NCBI RefSeq assembly: GCF_001880225.1
Contig: NZ_CP009654.1
Span: 1,426,001-1,490,000 of the forward strand
Source: Francisella frigiditurris
GTDB lineage: Bacteria > Pseudomonadota > Gammaproteobacteria > Francisellales > Francisellaceae
DNA: 64,000 nt
Direction: 5' to 3'
Of this stretch, positions 18,943 through 27,263 are shown in pieces. The notes below the pieces were generated by a model that saw only the letters and a list, made by a program, of their open reading frames with translations, was not told the DNA's origin and ran no database searches. A program made the position numbers and the translations under genes. Position 1 is the first letter of the stretch; every line of letters begins with the position of its first letter.

Positions 18943-20034
18943 ATGGGATTTAAATGTGGTATCGTAGGTTTACCAAACGTTGGTAAATCAACTCTATTTA
19001 ATGCTCTTACTGAAGCAGGTATACAAGCTGAGAACTACCCTTTTTGTACAATTGACCCTAACGTCGGTATCGTTTCTGTACCAGATAAAAGACTAGATGA
19101 GTTAGCAAAAATAGTAAACCCTGAGAGAATACTACCAACAACTATGGAGTTCGTTGATATCGCTGGATTAGTTGCTGGAGCTAGCAAAGGAGAAGGTTTA
19201 GGTAATAAATTCTTAGCTAATATTAGGGAGACTGATGCGATAGCTCATGTTGTTAGATGTTTTGATGATGACAATGTTATTCATGTAAATGGAAAAGTAG
19301 ATCCTATAGATGATATTAATACTATAAATATGGAGCTTCTTCTAGCTGATATTGAATCTGTAGATAAATCAATCCAACGTTTTGCTAAGATGAAAAAAGG
19401 TGGAGATAAAGAAGCTTTAGCTAAAGCTGATTTTTATACAAAACTAAAAGAACATCTTGAAGCTGAGAAACCTGCCAGAACTTTTGAACTAAATGACGAT
19501 CAAGCTAAATGGTTAAAGCAAACTCCCCTACTTACAAGTAAACCAGTACTATATATTGCTAATGTTAATGATGATGGTTTTGAAAATAATCCTTTACTAG
19601 ATAAAGTTGTTGAATATGCAAAAAGTGAAAACTCTAATGTCGTTCCTGTTTGTGCTGCTATGGAGCAAGAAATAACTCAACTAGAGAAAGATGAAAAACT
19701 AGAATTTTTAGCCGATATGGGTCTTACTGAAACAGGGTTAGATAGAGTTATAAAAGCTGGTTATGATTTACTTAATTTACATACATATTTAACTGCTGGT
19801 GTAAAAGAAGTAAGAGCTTGGACAATACCTATTGGAGCAACAGCACCACAAGCAGCCGGAGTTATCCATACAGATTTTGAGAGAGGTTTTATTCGCGCAG
19901 AAGTTATATCATACGATGACTACATAAAATTTAATGGAGAAAAAGGAGCTAAAGAAGCTGGAAAAGCTAGATTAGAAGGTAAAGAATATATTGTAAAAGA
20001 CGGTGATGTAATTCACTTCAGATTTAATGTTTAA
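18943..20034 (+). CDS. ychF: YchF/OLA1-family ribosome-associated ATPase
   Basis: A 363-residue Obg-class P-loop protein that prefers ATP. It has [14 protein letters not shown] (G1), [20 protein letters not shown] (G3), the NVND that replaces the guanine-specific NKxD, and a C-terminal TGS domain ([15 protein letters not shown]). A good AAGGAAT site lies before the ATG. Its end overlaps the convergent CNNM gene by 11 bp. Confidence 0.96.
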   Translation: MGFKCGIVGLPNVGKSTLFNALTEAGIQAENYPFCTIDPNVGIVSVPDKRLDELAKIVNPERILPTTMEFVDIAGLVAGASKGEGLGNKFLANIRETDAIAHVVRCFDDDNVIHVNGKVDPIDDINTINMELLLADIESVDKSIQRFAKMKKGGDKEALAKADFYTKLKEHLEAEKPARTFELNDDQAKWLKQTPLLTSKPVLYIANVNDDGFENNPLLDKVVEYAKSENSNVVPVCAAMEQEITQLEKDEKLEFLADMGLTETGLDRVIKAGYDLLNLHTYLTAGVKEVRAWTIPIGATAPQAAGVIHTDFERGFIRAEVISYDDYIKFNGEKGAKEAGKARLEGKEYIVKDGDVIHFRFNV

Positions 20035-21289
20035 TTATTGTCTGATTCAATATCGTTAATTTTATAGAGTTAATTTTATTATCCTTAATATCTAGAATCT
20101 CTAAAACAATATTACCCTGCTTAATACAGCATTCTCCACAAGGTAAATTCTCTATTTCTTCAATAATAAAACCTGAAAGTGTTTTTGCATCTTCGCTTTC
20201 TAAATGAACTTCTATATGCCTATTTATTTCTCTTAAAGTCGCACTACCACCAACTATATAGGAATTATTACTTATTTTGCGGATATTATTATGTACATCA
20301 AATCTATCAGAGAATTCTCCGACTATTTCTTCCATAATATCCTCTACAGTTATTGTTCCTGTTACATCTCCATACTCATCAACAACTATTGCAAAACGTA
20401 AACTTTTCTTTTGAAAGTTGATTAACTGAGATTGTAGAGATACTGTTTCTGGGATAAAGTATGGCTGTATAGCTATCTTTCTTAATCTCGCTACTGATAT
20501 GCTAGATTTTGACATCAAAATTTGTATTATATCACTCATTTTAACAACACCTATTACATCATTTATATTATCTTGGCATAAGATTAGATTTGAACTTTTG
20601 CTTTTGATTAGCCTAGCTTTTATTTTATCTATTGATTGATTTATATCTATATATTCAATCTTGTTATGATGAACCATAACATCTTGTACAAAGATTTTAT
20701 CTAACTCTAAGACACCTAGTAACATATTCTTATTTTTAGCACCAAGCTTTGTATTAGACTCATGCACTACAGTATGGATTTCTTCTTTGTTCAAAGCTTC
20801 TGCATTACTATTCTCTAGCTTTATTCCAAAAGGTCTTAAGATAATCTTTGAAATTACATTGAGAGCTATTACTAATGGATAAGAGACAATTATTATTATT
20901 TTTAGAGGTAATGAAAATGGGAATGCCAATTTCTGAGGATAAACAGCAGCAAATGACTTTGGAATAATTTCCCCAAAAATCAATATAATTATAGTTAACA
21001 CTATTGTTGATACCATTAAACCAAGCTCGCCAAAGTGGCTTTCAGAATAACGTGCTAGCAATGCTGATGCTAAGATATTTGCAAATGTATTTCCAATTAG
21101 AATACTGACTAAAAGGTTATCTGGTCTTGAGATGAGTTCTAAGCTTCTTTTTGCTTGTTTATTATTTTTCTTTGCTAAATGTTTTAATTTATATTTATTT
21201 AGAGCCATCATGCTTGTTTCAGAGCTTGAGAAAAAAGCAGAACATAAAACTAATATCGTTAAAATTAATATAATGGTATAAATATCCAT
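20024..21289 (-). CDS. CNNM/CorC-HlyC family membrane protein with CBS domains
   Basis: A 421-residue inner-membrane protein. An N-terminal DUF21/CNNM domain with about four helices ([21 protein letters not shown] is its signature start) is followed by two CBS repeats ([15 protein letters not shown]..., [27 protein letters not shown]) and a C-terminal CorC_HlyC domain ([15 protein letters not shown]). Relatives such as YfjD/CorB take part in magnesium or cobalt transport and resistance. It is convergent with ychF and divergent from the glycosyltransferase. Confidence 0.9.
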   Translation of the reverse strand: MDIYTIILILTILVLCSAFFSSSETSMMALNKYKLKHLAKKNNKQAKRSLELISRPDNLLVSILIGNTFANILASALLARYSESHFGELGLMVSTIVLTIIILIFGEIIPKSFAAVYPQKLAFPFSLPLKIIIIVSYPLVIALNVISKIILRPFGIKLENSNAEALNKEEIHTVVHESNTKLGAKNKNMLLGVLELDKIFVQDVMVHHNKIEYIDINQSIDKIKARLIKSKSSNLILCQDNINDVIGVVKMSDIIQILMSKSSISVARLRKIAIQPYFIPETVSLQSQLINFQKKSLRFAIVVDEYGDVTGTITVEDIMEEIVGEFSDRFDVHNNIRKISNNSYIVGGSATLREINRHIEVHLESEDAKTLSGFIIEEIENLPCGECCIKQGNIVLEILDIKDNKINSIKLTILNQTIIKH

Positions 21290-21423
21290 CTATTCACTAA
21301 TAAAAAAATTGGTAGCTATATTTTAGCTATGATTCACAAAATAATCTATAACTTGAAAAATGTAAAAACCTCTATTAAAAAATAGTTATAATAAGATGTA
21401 ATAATTATTTTATAAATTTAACT

Positions 21424-22848
21424 ATGTTTAAAAACAAATATCTAACAATTTACTTGTTCGGATATCTATTTATTTGGGTTGGTTTAACAGCTTTTTTTTA
21501 TAATAGTTCTGCTGTTGATGTTGATGTAGCAGAGAATATGGCTTGGGCAAATCATCTAGCTATTTCATATGATAAACACCCTGGTTTAGGTCAGCTTTTC
21601 TTAAAACTTATTTCCTACATCACTTTTGGAAATGCTCTTTTAGCAGCTGTTACTGCTAGTGGCATATGTATTTTAATAGCTCTAATTTATATTTATAAAA
21701 TAAGTAAGCTTTTTTTTACAAAAGAAGAAGCAATATTATTAACTATGCTGACAACATTTAGCATGTTTTATATTTTACGTTTTTTTATAATGTATAACCA
21801 AAATACAATGTTATTACCTTTTTGGGTAGCATCAATATATTATTTTTTACTCATAGAAAGAAATAATAATTATAAAAACTGGATTTTATTATCAGTAATA
21901 ACTTCTTTAGGATTTTATGCAAAATTTGAGATACTGCTATTATCTGCAATCATGTTTTTTTACTTTTTATTTAATATCAATAAGGATTATGCAAAAAAAC
22001 TAATAGTATCTGGATTTATATTTTTTACAGCTATATTACCTGAAGTAATATGGTTGGTTAAAAATGACTATATAACTATAGTTTATATATTTAACAGTGT
22101 TTCGACAGCTAAAAACCATTTTAACTTAATAGTTAAATTTTTATTAGGGCAATTATATAATCTAATACCTATAGTATATGTTTTAGCTCCAATACTAATA
22201 CTATTTACATTACTTAAAATAAAGAGATTATTTTTATATCAGAGAATTTCTTTCAGATATTTTAATCATCCTCTAATTATTACTGGTCTTTATCCATTAT
22301 TTTTTTTCTGGATTGCGCAAACAATAATTGGTGAATTTCCAGCTGGATGGCTTATGGTTATTATGTCTTTATTTTTACCTGCCTTTTATAAGCTATTTAA
22401 CTTTAAGCTAAAACATATAAATTTCAAAAAATTAGTAATAATATTACTAACTTTACAAATAACTATATTCTCTATTTATAATGGCGCGAAATATTTCAAT
22501 AGCATCCTTATTCAAGAGAATATTGGTAATAGTTTATCAATAGAAGCTGATAACTTTTGGGAACAGTATAATAATCAACCTATGAGTTATATTGCTGGCT
22601 ATGATCCTGGATATATTTACTTAGCTGCATTCTCCAAGAGTAAGCCTATTTTCTTAAGAGACTATACTCTTGCTCCTAAAGATACACAAATTCTCATTGC
22701 CTTAGAAGGTTGTAATGATAGTGATATTAAAGATATTGAAAAAGCAGGTTTTGAAATATTACATCATAAATGTACAAATATAGAATCTGTTAATAAATAT
22801 AAAAATCAGAAAAAACTAATTTCTTTATTTATTATAGAAAAATTTTAA
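21424..22848 (+). CDS. GT-C family membrane glycosyltransferase (PMT_2/ArnT-like)
   Basis: A 474-residue polytopic protein with roughly ten to twelve helices. After the first helix comes the acidic luminal motif DVDVAENMAWANHL with KHPGLGQLFLK, the pattern of lipid-phosphate-dependent GT39/GT83 enzymes in which the acidic residue is catalytic. The C-terminal soluble part is short (about 100 residues). Francisella decorates lipid A and other surface polymers with enzymes of this class (for example FlmK), so a lipid A or glycan decoration role is likely. Donor and acceptor cannot be told from sequence alone. No pathway genes flank it. Confidence 0.78.
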   Translation: MFKNKYLTIYLFGYLFIWVGLTAFFYNSSAVDVDVAENMAWANHLAISYDKHPGLGQLFLKLISYITFGNALLAAVTASGICILIALIYIYKISKLFFTKEEAILLTMLTTFSMFYILRFFIMYNQNTMLLPFWVASIYYFLLIERNNNYKNWILLSVITSLGFYAKFEILLLSAIMFFYFLFNINKDYAKKLIVSGFIFFTAILPEVIWLVKNDYITIVYIFNSVSTAKNHFNLIVKFLLGQLYNLIPIVYVLAPILILFTLLKIKRLFLYQRISFRYFNHPLIITGLYPLFFFWIAQTIIGEFPAGWLMVIMSLFLPAFYKLFNFKLKHINFKKLVIILLTLQITIFSIYNGAKYFNSILIQENIGNSLSIEADNFWEQYNNQPMSYIAGYDPGYIYLAAFSKSKPIFLRDYTLAPKDTQILIALEGCNDSDIKDIEKAGFEILHHKCTNIESVNKYKNQKKLISLFIIEKF

Positions 22849-22886
22849 TTCTTTGAAAAAAATAAGAAGGATATTAATATATAAAA

Positions 22887-23177
22887 TTAAACTCTCATGA
22901 AATCAGCGTGAACTAATTTTACTTTGTATGGATGTCTTTGTAATGCTTTTATTATTACTTTTTCTTCTTTTCCATCAATTTTAAGAGTGATTTCGCTAGA
23001 GAAGAATGCTTTATCTTCTGTAGAGTGTAACACTTTATCGTGATCTAAAGTAACTGATAATGCCTCTTGACCCGCACCGTATACAACAGCAGGGATTTTT
23101 CCATCTTTTCTTAGACGGCGGCTCGCACCAGTTCCTAAGTCTGTTCTTTTCTGAGCTTCTAAAACAAAACTTGCCAT
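22887..23177 (-). CDS. rplY: 50S ribosomal protein L25, short form
   Basis: A 96-residue 5S rRNA-binding ribosomal protein of the E. coli short type, without the CTC extension. Features: [21 protein letters not shown] and [19 protein letters not shown]. The start at 23177 (MASFVLEAQ) is chosen because AAGGA sits 8 bases upstream; an ATG ten codons earlier has no site. A strong promoter (23245-23273) and a perfect stem-loop (23214-23237) precede it, so it has its own transcript although prs lies upstream on the same strand. Confidence 0.95.
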   Translation of the reverse strand: MASFVLEAQKRTDLGTGASRRLRKDGKIPAVVYGAGQEALSVTLDHDKVLHSTEDKAFFSSEITLKIDGKEEKVIIKALQRHPYKVKLVHADFMRV

Positions 23178-23213
23178 TTCATAATTCCTTTTATTAATTT
23201 TGAACATATATAA

Positions 23214-23237
23214 TTAATCTATGCGACCCTAGATTAA
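23214..23237 (-). promoter_or_regulatory. stem-loop at the 5' end of the rplY leader
   Basis: TTAATCTA and TAGATTAA form a perfect 8-bp stem with an 8-base loop. On the minus strand it begins about 7 bases after the -10 box at 23245-23250, so the transcript would start with this hairpin. It could stabilise the mRNA, serve L25 autoregulation, or be the tail of prs termination; no U-run follows, so a terminator is least likely. Confidence 0.5.
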
Positions 23238-23244
23238 CCTGTGA

Positions 23245-23273
23245 ATTATAATAGAATAATATAGAAACTTCAA
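23245..23273 (-). promoter_or_regulatory. sigma-70-like promoter of rplY
   Basis: On the minus strand TTGAAG (23268-23273) and TATAAT (23245-23250) are separated by 17 bases. Nothing else upstream of rplY looks as good. The site lies in the prs-rplY gap. Confidence 0.6.
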
Positions 23274-23290
23274 TAAAGTACTACAAGAAA

Positions 23291-24283
23291 TTAATCGACA
23301 AGACCATCCATTCTAAAGATATCACTAACTGACTCTTCTTCATTTGTCTTTTTGATGATTTGAGCTAACAATGGCGCTAGAGAAATAACTTTTATTTTAG
23401 GGCAATTTCTTGCAGCTTCATTAAGAGGGATAGTATCTGTAACGATAACTTCATCTATTGCAGAGTTGTTAATATTCTCTATAGCATTTCCAGACAATAG
23501 AGGATGCACACAGAAAGCTGAAACTTTTGATGCTCCACCCTTCTCTACTAATGCTGTAGCTGCTTGACACATAGTCCCACCTGTATCCATAATATCATCA
23601 ACTAGAATACAGTGCTTACCGTCAACTTCACCAATTATGTTCATAACTTCTGCGACGTTTGGCTTAGGGCGTCTCTTATCAACTACAGCGATTTCTACAC
23701 CTAAGTTTTTAGCAACAGATCTAGCCCTAACAACACCACCCATATCTGGTGATACAATCTTTATGTTATCGTATTTTTCTGGATTATTTCTAACATACTC
23801 AAGGAATATCTTTGTCGCAAAAGCATTATCAAAAGGAATATCAAAGAAACCTTGAATCTGCTCTGCATGGATATCTACAGAAAGTATTCTATCCAAACCA
23901 ACAGCTTGCAGCATATTTGCAACAACTTTAGCAGAGATAGGAACCCTAGCTGATTTTGATCTTCTATCCTGTCTAGCATAACCGAAATAAGGAAGTACCG
24001 CTGTAATTCTATCAGCTGAAGATCTTTTTAAAGCATCTATAAGAAGTACTAATTCCATTAGGTTATCACTTGGTGGAAAAGTGGACTGAATTATAAAAAT
24101 ATCTTTACCACGAACATTCTCATTAACAACTACTTGGATTTCGCCATCTTTAAACTTATCTACGACAGCATTACCTAACGTTACACCTAAAGCATCAGCA
24201 ACCTTATTTGCCAAGTTTTTAGATGCATTACCACTAAATATCATTAAATCATCCGAATGGGAATGAGTATGAAAATGAGACAT
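23291..24283 (-). CDS. prs: ribose-phosphate pyrophosphokinase
   Basis: Makes PRPP from ribose-5-phosphate and ATP for nucleotides, His and Trp. The core is complete: DKFKDGEIQVVVNENVRG, YFGYARQDRRSK, the PRPP loop DDIMDTGGTMCQAA, and SVDIHAEQIQGFF. Length is 330 against the usual 315 because of a His-rich N-terminal leader (MSHFHTHSHSDD). The start at 24283 has AGGA about 10 bases upstream; a shorter form beginning at MIFSGNASKN is the alternative. rplY follows on the same strand. Confidence 0.95.
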   Translation of the reverse strand: MSHFHTHSHSDDLMIFSGNASKNLANKVADALGVTLGNAVVDKFKDGEIQVVVNENVRGKDIFIIQSTFPPSDNLMELVLLIDALKRSSADRITAVLPYFGYARQDRRSKSARVPISAKVVANMLQAVGLDRILSVDIHAEQIQGFFDIPFDNAFATKIFLEYVRNNPEKYDNIKIVSPDMGGVVRARSVAKNLGVEIAVVDKRRPKPNVAEVMNIIGEVDGKHCILVDDIMDTGGTMCQAATALVEKGGASKVSAFCVHPLLSGNAIENINNSAIDEVIVTDTIPLNEAARNCPKIKVISLAPLLAQIIKKTNEEESVSDIFRMDGLVD

Positions 24284-24404
24284 TTTAAAATTTTCCTAAT
24301 AACAAGCTATACAGACCACAAGCTATATTCTAAACTTTTTTAACACCTTTAAAAAGCCAATTAATCAAAGATTTAATAAAGTTTTCTTTTTTAGATAAAA
24401 GTTA

Positions 24405-24432
24405 TTGAAAAGCCTTAAAATATTTGTATAAT
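24405..24432 (+). promoter_or_regulatory. promoter of tRNA-Ser
   Basis: TTGAAA (24405-24410) and TATAAT (24427-24432) with a 16-base spacer lie 15 bases before the tRNA. The boxes are close to consensus, as expected for a stable RNA gene. Confidence 0.65.
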
Positions 24433-24447
24433 TTACCCTATCACTCC

Positions 24448-24535
24448 GGAGAAATGGCTGAGTGGTCGAAAGCGGCGGTCTTGAAAACCGTTGACTGTAA
24501 CAGGTCCGGGGGTTCGAATCCCTCTTTCTCCGCCA
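24448..24535 (+). tRNA. tRNA-Ser (anticodon UGA)
   Basis: The 88-base cloverleaf has acceptor arms GGAGAAA/TTTCTCC, discriminator G and an encoded CCA. The anticodon loop CTTGAAA (24480-24486) places TGA at 24482-24484. The long variable arm and the D-arm GCTGAGTGG are typical of tRNA-Ser. GGTTCGAATCC is the T-loop region. It reads UCA and wobble codons. Confidence 0.97.
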
Positions 24536-24543
24536 TATAATGA

Positions 24544-24570
24544 AAGCTCTTAGAAATAAGGGCTTTTTTT
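24544..24570 (+). terminator. intrinsic terminator after tRNA-Ser
   Basis: AAGCTCTTA and TAAGGGCTT pair (one G-U) across a GAAA tetraloop, followed at once by a T-run. Placed 9 bases after the tRNA, it ends that transcript. Confidence 0.8.
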
Positions 24571-24705
24571 ATGTCTAAATGCTACAAAATCAGCTAGATA
24601 TAAAACGACATTATCCTTAAACGTTCATATTATATACCATAGTCAAAGCTTGGCTTTTTACCAAACAGTTGTATAATTAGCCAACCTCTTTTATGGTTTT
24701 AAAAT

Positions 24706-25314
24706 ATGATTAAACAACCTAAATTTTCCAGCATTAGTAAAATTAAAGAAATTGCTGAACTATATAATCTAATATCTGATGAAAATATTATTCTACTTGA
24801 TATTAATCACTATAAACAATCTACAGAAATAACCTGTGGCCCAGCTGCGACTATTAGCTTACTTAACTATTATGAGCTATTAGATGATTCAGAAGTAAAT
24901 AAGCAAACAGAACTTGAATTTGCAAATGATGCAGATACTGGAAACATATACGGTACAAGAGCTCAAAAGCTAGCTGAAATACTAAGCAAATATAATCTCA
25001 AAATTCACTCTGGTATAAATGGAAATATAAAACAGATAAGAGAAAATATAGAAAAAGGTATACCTACATTAGTAAATTGGTTTGACTGGGGTGGTCACTG
25101 GGCACTAGCTGTTGGGTACCAAAAATTAGGAGAAACGATGGCGGAAGATAAAGATCTTATATTTTTAATAGATCCTGCATCGCATCATACAAATATTAAA
25201 TCTCCTTATGGATTAACTATATTAAATCCAAGTAAATTTGAAAAGATGTGGATAGATTCAGAAGGAGTCGCCGGTATTTATATCACTGCGATACCTGAAA
25301 CATTAGCTTTATAA
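24706..25314 (+). CDS. stand-alone C39-like papain-fold cysteine peptidase
   Basis: A 202-residue protein without signal peptide or transmembrane segment. A peptidase C39-like fold is visible: oxyanion Gln 38, catalytic C44 in TEITCGPAAT, H131 in WGGHWALAVGY, and D156 in LIDPASHH. The C39 domains of bacteriocin exporters are fused to ABC transporters; this one is free and cytosolic, like many C39_2 proteins of unknown substrate. It sits directly after tRNA-Ser as a single gene. I see no bacteriocin-like double-Gly leader gene beside it. Confidence 0.75.
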   Translation: MIKQPKFSSISKIKEIAELYNLISDENIILLDINHYKQSTEITCGPAATISLLNYYELLDDSEVNKQTELEFANDADTGNIYGTRAQKLAEILSKYNLKIHSGINGNIKQIRENIEKGIPTLVNWFDWGGHWALAVGYQKLGETMAEDKDLIFLIDPASHHTNIKSPYGLTILNPSKFEKMWIDSEGVAGIYITAIPETLAL

Positions 25315-25450
25315 ACGACATTTTACTATCCAATATCTATAAATTTTAAATCAAATCAGATTAATATAAAATATAATAATAACTTTATTAAATTATATAA
25401 CAAGTAGGTTAGGTATTAATTTGAATTTTGTTTAATAAAAGGAAAAATAA

Positions 25451-25654
25451 ATGGCACATATTATACATATTATTGTAAGTAGCGACTGGTTTATTTTATT
25501 TACAGGCATAGCAAGTATTATTTCTTTATTTATTGGTGGTAAAGCTTTATATAATGTCAATAAAGTTACAAAACAGATAACAAAAAATTCTTATAATATT
25601 AAACAAAGTGCTGGTAACAACAGTAATATAGCTGGCAGGGATATTCATGGATAA
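25451..25654 (+). CDS. small single-span membrane protein with AGNNSN-AGRDI tail
   Basis: A 67-residue protein of unknown function. One hydrophobic helix (about residues 13-33, WFILFTGIASIISLFIGG) is followed by a polar tail ending in KQSAGNNSNIAGRDIHG. The last 14-residue motif returns almost unchanged near the N-terminus of the next gene, which it overlaps by 8 bp. AAAAGGAAA precedes the ATG at a good distance. It is the first gene of the cassette running to 27222. Asn/Gly/Asp-rich tags of this kind occur in uncharacterised bacterial proteins, but I cannot assign a role. Confidence 0.7.
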   Translation: MAHIIHIIVSSDWFILFTGIASIISLFIGGKALYNVNKVTKQITKNSYNIKQSAGNNSNIAGRDIHG

Positions 25655-26252
25655 TAAAAATAGTAACACTCATCAAAGTGCTGGTAATAATAGTAATGTA
25701 GCTGGTAGAGATATAAATACTTCTTTGTATAAAATTGATACTATTAATAATACTTGTCACGCTTACCTTTCAGCCAAATATGATTTTGTAAATCTTGGAG
25801 GTGTTTGTCATTTATATAGCTATTTAAAGTACTGGATCATGGTACCTTTAATATTTTTTAGTATTTTCTTAATTAACATAATTTTTTTTAAGATAGTTAC
25901 TATATCTATTATTAGTTTTATTCTATTCATTCCATCTTTACTTTTATATATTATAAGATCCAATGAATATGATAGCTTAAGATCTAATGGATTCTGTTGT
26001 ACTTGTAGCAATAAGCTTTATTTTTTAGACTATGATTCAAACTATATTATTAGATATGAAGTCAAAGGAATCTGCCCTATACAAGGGTGCAATTATGCAA
26101 TGCACTTTACAACTGTTGTAGCAAATCAAGAAGGTTATAAATATGCTGTTGCATGTTATAATTCACCTCCTCACCGCTTTAGATTTAACTTTTCAGGTGA
26201 AGGTGAACTAATAACATCATTAACTCCGATACCAAAGAATCCAAGAAGTTAA
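25647..26252 (+). CDS. membrane protein with AGNNSN-AGRDI motif and Cys-rich C-terminal domain
   Basis: A 201-residue protein, not recognised. Residues 10-23 are QSAGNNSNVAGRDI, the motif shared with the preceding gene. Two adjacent hydrophobic helices lie at about 66-110. The C-terminal soluble part has Cys pairs (CCTCSNK, and ICPIQGCNYAMHF) that look like a zinc ribbon, ending in RFRFNFSGEGELI. The start overlaps the previous gene by 8 bp and the next gene begins 20 bp on, so the four genes form one unit. Confidence 0.65.
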   Translation: MDNKNSNTHQSAGNNSNVAGRDINTSLYKIDTINNTCHAYLSAKYDFVNLGGVCHLYSYLKYWIMVPLIFFSIFLINIIFFKIVTISIISFILFIPSLLLYIIRSNEYDSLRSNGFCCTCSNKLYFLDYDSNYIIRYEVKGICPIQGCNYAMHFTTVVANQEGYKYAVACYNSPPHRFRFNFSGEGELITSLTPIPKNPRS

Positions 26253-26272
26253 AACTGGAGAGCCTAATTGTT

Positions 26273-26707
26273 ATGAAAAAAGTGACATATAAAGATATGG
26301 TAGAAACTATCCTAAAAGAATTTAAAAAAAGTCATAAAAATAAAATATTTTTTTATTTAGATCAAAACATATATAACATCTACAAAAAGGGATCTACATA
26401 TTCAGGTACACAACCAAATAAAAACAATTGCCATATTATGATTCTATTAATAGATAAATATGGTGAAAGTATAATAAGGCAATTTAATTATCTTAGAAAT
26501 GAGTTTATAAAGATAGATGAAAATCTTATAAGCAGTAGCAATAAGTCTATGGTTAATATAGCTATTACAGATATTGATAAAATTAAAAAGTATTTTAAAA
26601 TCAGTTCTTTGTGGAAAATTATAATATATCCTAGCTTAGCTTTTATAGGCTTTGCAGTAGCATATTTTGCTCAAACGATTATTCCTATTTTAAAATTTTA
26701 TAAATGA
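26273..26707 (+). CDS. tail-anchored protein of unknown function
   Basis: A 144-residue protein, not recognised. It is lysine-rich, with an alpha/beta N-terminal part (KIFFYLDQNIYNIYKKG, HIMILLIDKYGESIIRQF) and a single C-terminal hydrophobic helix (IIIYPSLAFIGFAVAYFAQTI, about 118-138). That would anchor the soluble domain to the inner membrane from the cytoplasmic side. Its stop overlaps the start of the ADP-ribosyltransferase-like gene by four bases (ATGA). As the immediate partner of a possible toxin, an immunity or membrane-recruiting role is worth considering; this is inference. Confidence 0.6.
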   Translation: MKKVTYKDMVETILKEFKKSHKNKIFFYLDQNIYNIYKKGSTYSGTQPNKNNCHIMILLIDKYGESIIRQFNYLRNEFIKIDENLISSSNKSMVNIAITDIDKIKKYFKISSLWKIIIYPSLAFIGFAVAYFAQTIIPILKFYK

Positions 26708-27222
26708 CATACCATGATTTAGCTAATAGTATTATAGCTGGTAAATATATTTGTGATATATCAGATAAGACTTGGAACTCAGCATTTAAATATATAATAA
26801 GTAACCTTCAACTTTTTAAGTTTGATAGAGATGCTATTCACTTAATGTGGACAGAAAATGGGGGACATATTAGAAAAAAAGTTGCAGATGATAATCTAGT
26901 ATTAGAATTTCTTAAAAGAACGCTCCCAAAATATAATGGTGGGAATATGACTTTATATCGTGGTGAATGTGAGTTTCTATATAAGGATAATAAAATTGGA
27001 TTTAGCTGGACACCTAAGATAGAGGTTGCGAAAATGTTTGCTAGAGGATTAAATGCGATTGAGTCACGGGGAGTATTATTAAAAGCAAATGTAAGTAAAA
27101 ATGCAATATTGTGTGAACCTAATAACCATAGTTCAAAATGGTTAAGAGAATTTGAATATATATGTAATCCAAAACTTATTAAAAATATAGAAGTTCTTAA
27201 ATACTTTGAGAAGTATAAATGA
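26704..27222 (+). CDS. putative ADP-ribosyltransferase-fold protein
   Basis: A 172-residue protein without signal peptide. Its second half shows the order of motifs of the R-S-E class of ADP-ribosyltransferases: TLYRGE (R86), GFSWTPKIEVAKMFA (S101-W-T103, with the following helix), a strand RGVLLKANVSKNAIL, and REFEYICNP with E149-x-E151. An ExE pair is typical of arginine-modifying members. Similarity was judged by eye and is remote. It is the last gene of the cassette and overlaps its neighbour by 4 bp. Possible roles are a defence or polymorphic-toxin effector; target unknown. Confidence 0.55.
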   Translation: MTYHDLANSIIAGKYICDISDKTWNSAFKYIISNLQLFKFDRDAIHLMWTENGGHIRKKVADDNLVLEFLKRTLPKYNGGNMTLYRGECEFLYKDNKIGFSWTPKIEVAKMFARGLNAIESRGVLLKANVSKNAILCEPNNHSSKWLREFEYICNPKLIKNIEVLKYFEKYK

Positions 27223-27263
27223 TGTGTTTTTAACACCACTTAATTTATACTAAAAAAATAAAA

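Noticed and set aside
26838-27239. 133-codon open frame antisense to the ART-like gene
   Set aside because: It is an antisense shadow; the plus-strand gene has a 4-bp overlap with its neighbour and motif content, and the antisense product looks random.
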